A DNA stretch of 64,000 nucleotides from positions 62,001 through 126,000 of the forward strand of contig NZ_BSOW01000004.1 in NCBI RefSeq assembly GCF_030160715.1. The letters are read 5' to 3'. The position numbers and the translations under genes were made by a program. Shown here one piece after another: positions 56,626-64,000 of the stretch (position 1 is its first letter; each line of letters begins with the position of its first letter). A model generated the notes under the pieces. The model was not told the DNA's origin. It made no database searches and saw nothing but the letters and a program-made list of their open reading frames with translations. Source of the DNA: Bradyrhizobium iriomotense (GTDB lineage Bacteria > Pseudomonadota > Alphaproteobacteria > Rhizobiales > Xanthobacteraceae).

Positions 56626-57657
56626 TCAGAACGTCAACTGCACCTTCATCGACTGCGACCGGTCGCTGGCGAGCTCGAAGGCGGCGACCGCGTTCTCGAA
56701 CGGCAGCGAGGCCGAGATCAGCGGCTTCACGTCGATGAGGCCTTCGCCCATCAGCCGCACCGCCAGCTCGAACTCCGGATCGAAGCGGAAGGTGCCGCGG
56801 AGCTGCAACTCCTTGGCGACGATGGAATTGATCGGCAGCGTCATCTCGCCGCCGAGACCGAGCTGCACGATGGTCGCGCCGGGGCGCAGCAGGTCGAGCG
56901 CGGTACGCAGCGCCGCCTGGTTGCCGGAGGCTTCGAACAGCGTGTCGAACACGCCCTTGCCGGCGCGCCAGAGATCGAGCGCCGCGGCATTGTTCGCGAC
57001 GTTGATGGCATGGGTGGCACCGAGCTTCCTGGCGACCGCGAGCGGCGCGTCGGCAACGTCCGTCACCACGATCTCGGCGGCGCCGCCAAAGCGCGACACC
57101 AAAATCATCAGGGCGCCGATCGGGCCGCAGCCGGTGATCAGCACGCGCTTGCCGAGGAGGGGGCCGGCCTGCTTGCCGGCATGCAGACACACCGCAAGCG
57201 GCTCCGCCATTGCGGCTTCTGCGAACGACAATTTTTCGGCGATCGGAACGGCTTGCGCGGCATCGACGGTGACGTATTCGCGAAAGCCGCCCTGGACGTG
57301 GGGATTGCGCATCGCGCTGCCCATGAAGCGCATGTCGAGGCACTGGTTGCGCATGCCTTCGTGGCAATGCAGGCACTGGCCGCACGGCTTGCTCGGATTG
57401 ACCGCGACCCGCGTCCCTGATTTCACACGCAAGACGCCTTCACCAACTGCGGCAACGACGCCGGCGATCTCGTGCCCAAGCGCCATCGGCTGCTGAATGC
57501 GCACGGTGCCGAAGCCGCCATGGTGATAATAGTGCAGGTCGGAGCCGCAGATGCCGCCATTGGCGATCTTCACACGGACTTCACCGGGGCCGGGCGCGGG
57601 ATCGGCAAAGCTGTCGATCCGCAGATCCTTCGGCGCGTGAATGACGACGGCACGCAT
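56626..57657 (-). CDS. idnD: Zn-dependent L-idonate 5-dehydrogenase-like enzyme
   Basis: A 343-residue medium-chain alcohol dehydrogenase. Zinc-binding residues are in GGICGSDLHYY, ALGHEIAG and PCGQCLHCHEGMRNQC, the structural-zinc cluster. The NAD motif is ITGCGPIGAL. It matches L-idonate 5-dehydrogenases, which oxidise L-idonate to 5-keto-D-gluconate. It lies next to a gluconate-5-dehydrogenase-like SDR. Activity on other sugar acids or polyols is possible. Confidence 0.82.
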   Translation of the reverse strand: MRAVVIHAPKDLRIDSFADPAPGPGEVRVKIANGGICGSDLHYYHHGGFGTVRIQQPMALGHEIAGVVAAVGEGVLRVKSGTRVAVNPSKPCGQCLHCHEGMRNQCLDMRFMGSAMRNPHVQGGFREYVTVDAAQAVPIAEKLSFAEAAMAEPLAVCLHAGKQAGPLLGKRVLITGCGPIGALMILVSRFGGAAEIVVTDVADAPLAVARKLGATHAINVANNAAALDLWRAGKGVFDTLFEASGNQAALRTALDLLRPGATIVQLGLGGEMTLPINSIVAKELQLRGTFRFDPEFELAVRLMGEGLIDVKPLISASLPFENAVAAFELASDRSQSMKVQLTF

Positions 57658-57695
57658 GGGCTCACTCCTTCAACTCGTTCAGTGGCGGGGCGCGA

Positions 57696-58463
57696 TCACA
57701 TCGCGGCGATCATGCCGCCATCGACATAGATGATCTGACCGTTGACGTAGGTCGAGGCGTCGGAGGCGAGGAAGATCGCGGCGCCCACCAGCTCGTCCGG
57801 CTTGCCCCAGCGCTTCGACGGGATGCGCCCCATCAGCCAGTTGTTGAAATCGGCGTTGTTGACCAGCGCCTCGTTCATGTCGGTCAGCATATAGCCCGGG
57901 CCGATCGCGTTGGCCTGGATGCCATGCTGCGCCCATTCCACCGCCATGGAGCGGGTAAGGTTCTTGATGCCGCCTTTGGCCGCGGTGTAGGGCGCGATCG
58001 TCGGTCGCGCCAGCTCGCTGCCGAGCGATCCGATGTTGATGATCTTGCCGTGCTTGCGCGGGATCATCCGCTTGGCGGCCTCGCGGCCGATCACGAAGGC
58101 GCTGGTCAGATCCGTCTCGATCACCTTGCGCCATTCGTCGGTGGTGAACTCGACCAGCGGCTTGCGGTGCTGGATGCCGGCATTGTTGACGAGGATGTCG
58201 ACCGCGAGCCCCTCGCGATCGAAGCGCTCGAAGCTGGCGACGATCGCGGCTTCATCGGTGACGTTGAAGGCGGCGCCTTCGGCCTTGTGCCCGGCGGCGC
58301 GGAATTCGGCGACCGCCTGCTCGACCCGCTTGGGATCGACGCCGTTGATGATCAGTGTGGCGCCGGCTTTCGCTAGGCCTTCCGCGATCGCACGGCCGAG
58401 CCCGCGGGAGGAGCCGGTGACGAGCGCGGTGCGGCCGGAGAGATCGAACAGGGTGGTGCTCAT
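57696..58463 (-). CDS. idnO: SDR-family gluconate 5-dehydrogenase-like enzyme
   Basis: A 255-residue classical SDR with TGSSRGLG, NNAG, an active-site Tyr and Lys in APYTAAKGG, and a C-terminal DGGMIAAM. The sequence is of the 5-keto-D-gluconate 5-reductase type. It is 11 bp downstream of the dehydratase gene and 38 bp before idnD. Together they should interconvert sugar acids at C5. The exact substrate is inferred. Confidence 0.82.
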   Translation of the reverse strand: MSTTLFDLSGRTALVTGSSRGLGRAIAEGLAKAGATLIINGVDPKRVEQAVAEFRAAGHKAEGAAFNVTDEAAIVASFERFDREGLAVDILVNNAGIQHRKPLVEFTTDEWRKVIETDLTSAFVIGREAAKRMIPRKHGKIINIGSLGSELARPTIAPYTAAKGGIKNLTRSMAVEWAQHGIQANAIGPGYMLTDMNEALVNNADFNNWLMGRIPSKRWGKPDELVGAAIFLASDASTYVNGQIIYVDGGMIAAM

Positions 58464-58474
58464 CTAGGCAATCC

Positions 58475-59674
58475 TCAAACGTTGGAGCGGCGCACGGTGA
58501 GATCGGACCGATCGAATACCGCAGGCAGGAGATCGACGCCAAGGCCGGGACCTTCCATCGGGAAGACGTAGCCGTCCTTGATCACGGGCATCGTGGTCAC
58601 GAGCTCATTGTACCAGCCTTTGTAGAAGGCGCGCACTGATTCCTGGATCAGCGTGTTGGGCTGGCTGAACGACATGTGGATCGCGGCGATGAAGCCGACC
58701 GGGCCGATGCAATCATGCGGTGCAAAGGGGCGGTGATAAGTCTCCGCCATCGCAGCGATCTTGCGGCCCTCGGTGAGGCCTCCAGTCCAGCACAGATCCG
58801 CCATCACGACATGCATGGCGTCGCGGTCGAGCATGTCCTTGTAGGGGAAGCGCGAGCCGAGCGTCTCGCTGGCGCAGACCCAGACGTCGGTCGAGCGCGC
58901 ATATTCGGCGAGCGCCTGCGGCGAGTTCATGCGGATCGGATCTTCGTACCAGGTCGGCTTGTACGGCTCGATCGCCCGCGCGATCTGCTTTGCGGTCGGC
59001 AGATTCCAGAGCGAATGGAGTTCGACCATGATCTCCATCTTGTCGCCGACCGCCTTGCGAATCTTCTCGAACGGCTCGAGCGCCTTCTTCATCTGGGCCG
59101 CGGTGATGAAGAGGCCGTTGTTCTCCTGGGCGGCCGGGTCGAACGGCCAGATCTTCATGGCCGAGATGCCGTTTTCCAGGAGATTTTCGGCAAGCGCGTC
59201 GGCGCGGTTCATGAAGCCGTCGAGGTCTTCATAGGGGCTTTGCACCTCGCCGAGATTCCAGTTCGAGACCGGGCGGATGTTGGTGGAGCGGACATATTTG
59301 GTGCCGGCGCAGGTGTTGTAGATGCGCTGCTTGTCGCGGCAGAGACCGCCGAGCATCTGGTGCACCGGCTGGCCGCAGACCTTGCCGAAGAGGTCCCACA
59401 GCGCGATGTCGATCGCGGAAGCCGCGCGGTATTCGACGCCGGTCGAGGACTGCGCCATCGGCAGGTTCAGCATGTCGCGATGGATCGCCTCGATGTGGAG
59501 GGGATTGCGGCCGAGCAGGCGGCCGGCAAAGGTGTCGTGGATCTGCGCTTCGACAGCGCCTGCGCCGTAAAACGTCTCGCCGAGGCCGATGACACCGGCA
59601 TCGGTGTGGACGCGCACCCAGATCACATTGGCGAATTCCTCGGTGCGCAACGTCTCGATTGACGTGATCTTCAC
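58475..59674 (-). CDS. Enolase-superfamily sugar-acid dehydratase
   Basis: A 399-residue mandelate racemase/muconate lactonizing-family protein. Three metal ligands lie in MVELHS, WYEDPI and CASETLG; further catalytic candidates are the His in ELHSLW and the His-Asp in APHDCIGP. Acid-sugar dehydratases (galactonate, mannonate, gluconate type) show this pattern. The GTG at 59674 has GGGAGGATG at ideal spacing. It is the first gene of the leftward unit, and its substrate may be an aldonate handled with IdnD and IdnO. Confidence 0.82.
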   Translation of the reverse strand: MKITSIETLRTEEFANVIWVRVHTDAGVIGLGETFYGAGAVEAQIHDTFAGRLLGRNPLHIEAIHRDMLNLPMAQSSTGVEYRAASAIDIALWDLFGKVCGQPVHQMLGGLCRDKQRIYNTCAGTKYVRSTNIRPVSNWNLGEVQSPYEDLDGFMNRADALAENLLENGISAMKIWPFDPAAQENNGLFITAAQMKKALEPFEKIRKAVGDKMEIMVELHSLWNLPTAKQIARAIEPYKPTWYEDPIRMNSPQALAEYARSTDVWVCASETLGSRFPYKDMLDRDAMHVVMADLCWTGGLTEGRKIAAMAETYHRPFAPHDCIGPVGFIAAIHMSFSQPNTLIQESVRAFYKGWYNELVTTMPVIKDGYVFPMEGPGLGVDLLPAVFDRSDLTVRRSNV

Positions 59675-59770
59675 GGCAACATCCTCCCGTTTCAAAGCGC
59701 TGGGCGCCCGTCTTGTTGTTGTTTCGCACCGCCAGAGGCGGCGGATCGGTGCGCGCAGTCATACGCCCAC

Positions 59771-59786
59771 TTGTAATATATCACAA
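59771..59786. promoter_or_regulatory. Candidate GntR operator between divergent units
   Basis: TTGTAATATATCACAA is a near-perfect 16-bp palindrome, differing from its reverse complement at two symmetric positions. The half-site ATATCACAA recurs at 59799-59807, exactly 21 bp after the first (59778-59786). It lies in the gap between the dehydratase gene and the GntR gene. GntR regulators of the FCD type bind such AT-rich palindromes. Confidence 0.6.
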
Positions 59787-59854
59787 CATGTTTTACGAAT
59801 ATCACAAACAAGGCCGCGCCCGACAGGGACGAGGCGGGCCGACGGGAGGATGGG

Positions 59855-60616
59855 ATGGCGCGACGTAAGCGCACGCTGGAGGTTGTGCGATCGGAGGGTG
59901 AGGACAGGCCCGGCCGGCGCAACCGCATCAATTTCTTCGAGCTGGCCTATCAGAAGATCGAGGATCTCCTCGTCAGTTGCGAGCTCAGGCCCGGTCAGTT
60001 CCTGACCATGCTGGAGCTCCAGCATTTGACCGGTTTTGGCCGTACGCCGATCCACCATGCCATCAACCGTCTCTCTGCGGACACGCTGATCATCATCCGC
60101 CCGCGTCACGGCCTCCAGGTCGCGCCGATCGACCTGGCGCGCGAGCGCATGCTCTTGGGCCTGCGCCGCGACATGGAGCGCTTCGTGATCCGCCTGGCGG
60201 CCGATCGAGCCAATCTCTCGCATCGCAACCAGGCGCTGCATATCGAGCGCGTGCTGCGCGAGCGCCGCGCCACGCTGACACTCGACGAGTTCAACAGCCT
60301 CGACCGCCGCATCGACGCGCTGATCCTCGAGGCCGGCGGTGAGCCGTTTCTGGCGCATACGATGCGGCCGCTGCACACGCTCTATCGCCGTATCGGCTTC
60401 ATCCATCACCATCACATGCCGGGGCAGACCGACCTGTCCGGCACGATCGACTGCCATCTAGACATCCTGCACGCGATCGCCAACCGCCGCGTTGATGCGG
60501 CGGTCAAAGCGAGCGACGCATTGATCGACTTCATGGACTCGATGTTTGCAGGAATGGAAGCGGGGATAGATCCGCGGCTGCTCGATTGCAGCATCGAGCC
60601 GCTGTTCGGCGCGTAA
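59855..60616 (+). CDS. GntR-family regulator (FCD type)
   Basis: A 253-residue regulator with an N-terminal winged helix (ELQHLTGFGRTPIHHAINRL) and a helical FCD ligand domain with acidic and histidine residues that can bind a metal (HHHHMPG, DCHLDILHAIANR). Such proteins respond to small carboxylates. GGGAGG precedes the ATG. It sits between the sugar-acid enzymes and the transporter and likely controls both through the palindrome at 59771. Confidence 0.85.
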   Translation: MARRKRTLEVVRSEGEDRPGRRNRINFFELAYQKIEDLLVSCELRPGQFLTMLELQHLTGFGRTPIHHAINRLSADTLIIIRPRHGLQVAPIDLARERMLLGLRRDMERFVIRLAADRANLSHRNQALHIERVLRERRATLTLDEFNSLDRRIDALILEAGGEPFLAHTMRPLHTLYRRIGFIHHHHMPGQTDLSGTIDCHLDILHAIANRRVDAAVKASDALIDFMDSMFAGMEAGIDPRLLDCSIEPLFGA

Positions 60617-60639
60617 CGATTTTTAGGGAAGGAACTCAC

Positions 60640-62004
60640 ATGCAAACGATGGCACTGCCACAACAGACCGCGATCGACACCGCGGTCCGCCACCTCATCA
60701 CCAATTACAGTCCAAAGGGCAACAAGGTCGGCTGGCTGATGATGGCCTCGATCCTCGTCGAAGCCTGGGACCTCTATTCGATCGCCTTCGTGCTGATCTT
60801 CATACGCGAGCAGTACAACCCAGATCCGCTGATGCTCGGCCTTGCCGCGGCAGGAACGCAGGGCGGCGCCTTGATCGGCGCGCTGATCGGCGGCTGGCTG
60901 TCGGACAAGATCGGTCGCCGGGTGATGTTCCTTGTCACCATGGTCATGTTCATTATCCTGGCGCTGGCGCAGGCCTTCGTGCCGGGCGTCGGCTGGCTCG
61001 TCGTGATCCGCTTCCTGCTCGGCATCCCGCTCGGTTCCGATATCTCGACCGGCTACACCTACATCATGGAATCCATGGCCAAGGGCGAGCGCGAGGTCAT
61101 GGGCAATCGCTGGCAGTTCATGTTCGCGGTCGGCGAGGTGCTGACGCTCGCGGTCATCATTGCCTTCCTGCTGGTCGACATGCACCACGAGACGCTGTGG
61201 CGCGTGACGCTTGGCCTCGGCGCGCTGCCGGCGCTGATCATCCTGTTGATGCGCCATGACGTGCCGGAGACGGCCGTGTGGCTGGTGCAGAAGGGACGCT
61301 TCCGTGAGGCCAAGCAGGTGGCCCGGGAAATGTTCAACGACAATCTCGACATGCTGCCGGACCATGACGTGGTGATGCCGAAGGCGCGCACGAGCGCGTT
61401 CCTCGCCGATCTGCGCAAGGACCCGATCCGCTGGCGCGCCACGCTCTATGGCTGGATTGCCTGCTTCGTTCAGGCGAGCGAGTTCTCGACCTTCGCGTTC
61501 TATCTTCCGGTGTTGTTTGCGATGGTCGGCGTGTCCTCGATCCTCGGCAACAATCTGGTGACGATGGCGCTGTTCTCCTTCGCAGCCCTGTCCGGCTGGG
61601 TCGGGCCGCTGCTCACGCCGAAGATCGGCCATCGCGGCATCGCGATCGCGGGCTTCTCCATCGTGCTCGTGTCGCTGCTGGTCGCCGCGTTCGCGCTCTA
61701 CACCGACAACAAGGTGCTGTTGCCGTTCGCCGCCGCCGGCATGCTCTGGGGCCACTATTGGGATGCGTCGAACTGCATGACGATTCCGACCATGGTCGCA
61801 AAGCCGCTCTATCGCGGCACCGCGAGCGGCTTCGCCTACATGTTCGTGAAGCTGCCGTCGTTCCTGGCGATCTTCCTGTTCCCATCGCTGTTCGCGGCCA
61901 TCGGGCAGGCCAATGCGACGCTGTTCGTCGCGATCTTCCCGGTGATCGGCTTGCTCGCTGCGATCTTCATCCTGCCGGAGGTCTACGGCTACGAGAACGA
62001 TTGA
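60640..62004 (+). CDS. MFS transporter, sugar/sugar-acid type
   Basis: A 454-residue major facilitator protein with twelve hydrophobic segments. The loop 2-3 motif GGWLSDKIGRRVMF and the loop 8-9 equivalent are present. The open frame starts earlier within the GntR gene, but the ATG at 60640 follows GGAAGGA. It begins 23 bp after the regulator and is probably in the same unit. It should take up the acid sugar degraded by the divergent genes. Confidence 0.88.
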   Translation: MQTMALPQQTAIDTAVRHLITNYSPKGNKVGWLMMASILVEAWDLYSIAFVLIFIREQYNPDPLMLGLAAAGTQGGALIGALIGGWLSDKIGRRVMFLVTMVMFIILALAQAFVPGVGWLVVIRFLLGIPLGSDISTGYTYIMESMAKGEREVMGNRWQFMFAVGEVLTLAVIIAFLLVDMHHETLWRVTLGLGALPALIILLMRHDVPETAVWLVQKGRFREAKQVAREMFNDNLDMLPDHDVVMPKARTSAFLADLRKDPIRWRATLYGWIACFVQASEFSTFAFYLPVLFAMVGVSSILGNNLVTMALFSFAALSGWVGPLLTPKIGHRGIAIAGFSIVLVSLLVAAFALYTDNKVLLPFAAAGMLWGHYWDASNCMTIPTMVAKPLYRGTASGFAYMFVKLPSFLAIFLFPSLFAAIGQANATLFVAIFPVIGLLAAIFILPEVYGYEND

Positions 62005-62010
62005 GGCGGC

Positions 62011-63270
62011 TCACCTGATCGCGGCTGCAAGTGCTGCGATCAGGGCCGGCGGCGTCACGAGCAGTCCCAGCTTAAGGAACGGCCAGGCGCCGACATCGAT
62101 CTTCTCGCGGCGCAGCGCCACCAGCCACAGGATGGTGGCGAGCGAGCCGGTGATCGAGAAGTTCGGTCCGAGATCGACGCCGATCAGGATGGCGCTCACG
62201 ACCGATGTGGGCAGGTGATCGGCGGCCACGATCGACCCGGCGACGAGCCCGACCGGCAGATTGTTGGCGATGTTGTCGGCGATCGCAGTCGCAATCCCGA
62301 CGCTCCAGGCGGCCCTGGGTACGGACTGCGCGACGGCCTCGTGCAGCAGCGCGCTGAGATGGCCGATCACGCCGGTCTTCACCAGCGCCTCGACCATCAC
62401 GAAAAGCCCGCCGACCAGCGGCAGCACGCTCCATGACACGTGCTTCAGCACCGGCACGGGTGACTGCCGGCTCAGCAGCAGGACGAGGCCGGTCGTCACG
62501 ACGCCGCAGATGAAGGTCGGCAGGCCAAGCTGCTTGTCGAGCGCGGAGGCCGTGATCAACACGACGCCGATCGCGGCAATGCCGATCGCGGTCAGCTTGC
62601 CGCCGCGGCTGAGCACCTTGTGTGGCACGCGGCGCTCGATGGTCTCCTCCTTCAGCGCGCGATGCTGGGTGAGGCGCAGCACGACATAGGTCAGCACGAT
62701 CGAGGCGAGCGAGGGCAGGGCGAACTGCCGCAGCCATTCGGTCAGATGCGGCATGCGCGAGCCGAACACCACGAGATTGGCGGGGTTCGAGATCGGCAGC
62801 ACGAAGCTCGCGGCGTTCGCAATGAAGGCGCAGACGAACAGATAGGGCAGCGGCTGGGCGCCGGCCGCACGCGTCGCCGCGTAGACCGCCGGCGTCAGTA
62901 CGATCGCGGTCGCATCGTTCGACAGGAGTACCGTGACCAGCGTGCCGACGAGATAGATCAGGAGGAACAGCCGCTGCGGCGAGCCGTGGGCATGCTCGAC
63001 GGCAAGGGCGGCGAGATAGTCGAATAGGCCTTCGAGCCGGGCGAGCTCGGCGATCAGCATCATGCCGATCAGGAACAGATAGACGTCGATGCCTTTCTCG
63101 ACGCCGGTCAGCGCATCATTCCAGCTCAGGAAGCCGAACAACACCAGCGCCGCGGCGCCGGCCACCGCCCAGATCGCCTCGGGCAGGCGAAAGGGGCGGA
63201 TGATGACGCCTGCAGTCGCAAGCACGATGATGCTCCAGGCCCAAAAGGCGTCGTGCGGCGAGATCGGCAA
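62011..63270 (-). CDS. ArsB/SLC13-type membrane transporter
   Basis: A 419-residue polytopic protein with about eleven hydrophobic segments, of the ion-transporter (IT) superfamily. SNDATAIVLTPAVY and the later ADNIANNLPVGLVAG are the paired signature loops with Asn and Asp. Members export arsenite or carry anions such as dicarboxylates or citrate. The start is a TTG at 63270 with GAGGA seven bases upstream; no closer ATG fits. No ars regulatory or reductase gene is adjacent. Confidence 0.8.
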   Translation of the reverse strand: MPISPHDAFWAWSIIVLATAGVIIRPFRLPEAIWAVAGAAALVLFGFLSWNDALTGVEKGIDVYLFLIGMMLIAELARLEGLFDYLAALAVEHAHGSPQRLFLLIYLVGTLVTVLLSNDATAIVLTPAVYAATRAAGAQPLPYLFVCAFIANAASFVLPISNPANLVVFGSRMPHLTEWLRQFALPSLASIVLTYVVLRLTQHRALKEETIERRVPHKVLSRGGKLTAIGIAAIGVVLITASALDKQLGLPTFICGVVTTGLVLLLSRQSPVPVLKHVSWSVLPLVGGLFVMVEALVKTGVIGHLSALLHEAVAQSVPRAAWSVGIATAIADNIANNLPVGLVAGSIVAADHLPTSVVSAILIGVDLGPNFSITGSLATILWLVALRREKIDVGAWPFLKLGLLVTPPALIAALAAAIR

Positions 63271-63290
63271 TTTCGGTCCTCGTTCGATGA

Positions 63291-64000
63291 TTATTGCGCA
63301 GCGATAGCCGAAGCCGGCCGCGCTGTCTCCCCCCGCGGATGCGACTGTGGACCCCACGTCTCGGGGAGGGCGACGTAGCAGATTGCCGCGCCGATCGCGG
63401 CTATGCCGCCGAGGGTGAGAAATGCGGCGCTATAGCCGGCGCCGACCACGACCAGGCCCGCGAGCGTCGTCGACAGGGCCGCGCCGATACTTTGCGCCGT
63501 GATGATCGCGCCTTGCGCGACGTTGAAGCGGCCGGTGTTGCGCATGAGGTCGGCGACGATCACAGGGAAAATCGCGCCGAAAATGCCCGCGCCGACGCCG
63601 TCGAGAAGCTGCACGCCGACCAGCCAGAACGGGTTGTCGGAGAGGGTATAAAGCGCACCGCGGATGGGCAGGATCAACAGCGCTGCGAGGAAGAAGCGCT
63701 TGTGGCCCCAGCGGTCGGCCCGGGCGCCGACCAGCATCGCGAACGGCACCATCACGATTTGCGCGGCGACGATGCAGGCCGACATCAGGCTGGTGCCGAG
63801 TTGCTTGTCCTGAAGCGCAAGCTTTTGGCCGACCAGCGGCAGCATGGCCGCATTGGAGAGATGGAACAGCGCGACGCAGATTGCGAAGACGAGCAGGGGA
63901 CGGCAGGTGAGGAGAACGCCCAAGCCCGACGGCTGCTCGCGCGCGTCACCTGCTTCGCCGTCAAGCAAGCCGCGGGCAAGATCATGATCGATGGCGCTTT
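63291..64000 (-). CDS. MFS transporter (N-terminal part outside window)
   Basis: The C-terminal 236 residues of a major facilitator protein with six hydrophobic segments. MVPFAMLVGARADRWGHKRFFL is the loop between helices (quoted part: VGARADRWGHKRF). The frame is open to the right edge, so the start is not visible. It lies 20 bp before the ArsB-like gene on the same strand and may be co-transcribed. Substrate unknown. Confidence 0.8.
   Translation of the reverse strand, partial: SAIDHDLARGLLDGEAGDAREQPSGLGVLLTCRPLLVFAICVALFHLSNAAMLPLVGQKLALQDKQLGTSLMSACIVAAQIVMVPFAMLVGARADRWGHKRFFLAALLILPIRGALYTLSDNPFWLVGVQLLDGVGAGIFGAIFPVIVADLMRNTGRFNVAQGAIITAQSIGAALSTTLAGLVVVGAGYSAAFLTLGGIAAIGAAICYVALPETWGPQSHPRGETARPASAIAAQ

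Noticed and set aside
62011..63270. Calling the ArsB/SLC13-type gene an arsenic-resistance gene
   Set aside because: No arsR, arsC or related gene is adjacent and the family also carries organic anions, so the substrate cannot be assigned.

Overview
The window looks like a chromosomal segment of an alphaproteobacterium of the Bradyrhizobium type. The basis is high GC content, protein families typical of that group (DUF3775, a phasin, an Omp25/31-like porin, small CPQTG zinc-ribbon proteins, a lysine/alanine-rich histone-like protein) and intergenic repeats of the kind seen in Bradyrhizobium and Rhodopseudomonas. The genus is an inference; no rRNA or other marker gene is present. I saw no tRNA, insertion sequence, phage gene or CRISPR array.

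Layout. (1) 1-8440 is an L-rhamnose locus. The leftward rhaR-rhaT-rhaP-rhaQ-rhaS genes encode a DeoR regulator and an ABC importer (rhaS runs off the left edge). The rightward rhaD-rhaI genes encode a bifunctional aldolase/dehydrogenase and an isomerase. (2) 8498-21647 is a LacI-regulated catabolic cluster of unknown substrate: an SDR dehydrogenase leftward, and rightward lacI, a Gfo/Idh/MocA oxidoreductase, a CoA-transferase, an enoyl-CoA hydratase, a carbohydrate ABC importer and two unlike GMC flavoproteins. Two copies of a TTGGAACGTTC operator sit in the divergent promoter. This is the strongest candidate for an undescribed pathway. (3) 21661-32170 is a histidine utilisation locus: hutI-hutH-hutU rightward, and hutF-hutC, a SsuABC/TauABC-type importer and an M20 amidohydrolase leftward, around a perfect 20-bp palindrome. 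No hutG is present, so the M20 enzyme is a candidate for the missing deformylase step.

(4) 32216-56611 is a mosaic of single genes: small secreted proteins, a ClpP-like periplasmic protein, an EamA transporter, a histone H1-like protein, DNA photolyase, a chemoreceptor, a 1-Cys peroxiredoxin, an alkaline-phosphatase-superfamily enzyme, a phasin, a Crp-type regulator, a GNAT enzyme, an SDR lacking its catalytic Tyr/Lys, a porin-like protein, a serine hydrolase, an ArsR/AHSA1 pair, and a MoxY/MoxX-like two-component system beside a two-domain secreted protein. Several repeat-type hairpins lie between these genes. (5) 56626-62004 is a sugar-acid catabolic cluster (zinc alcohol dehydrogenase, gluconate-5-dehydrogenase-like SDR, enolase-superfamily dehydratase, GntR regulator, MFS importer). 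(6) 62011-64000 holds an ArsB/SLC13-type transporter and a partial MFS transporter.

Most of the metabolic genes are packed with ATGA or TTGA start/stop overlaps, so they read as translationally coupled operons. Several starts were moved from the first possible codon to GTG, TTG or internal ATG codons with better Shine-Dalgarno spacing. All functions are from reading sequence motifs; no database search was run.
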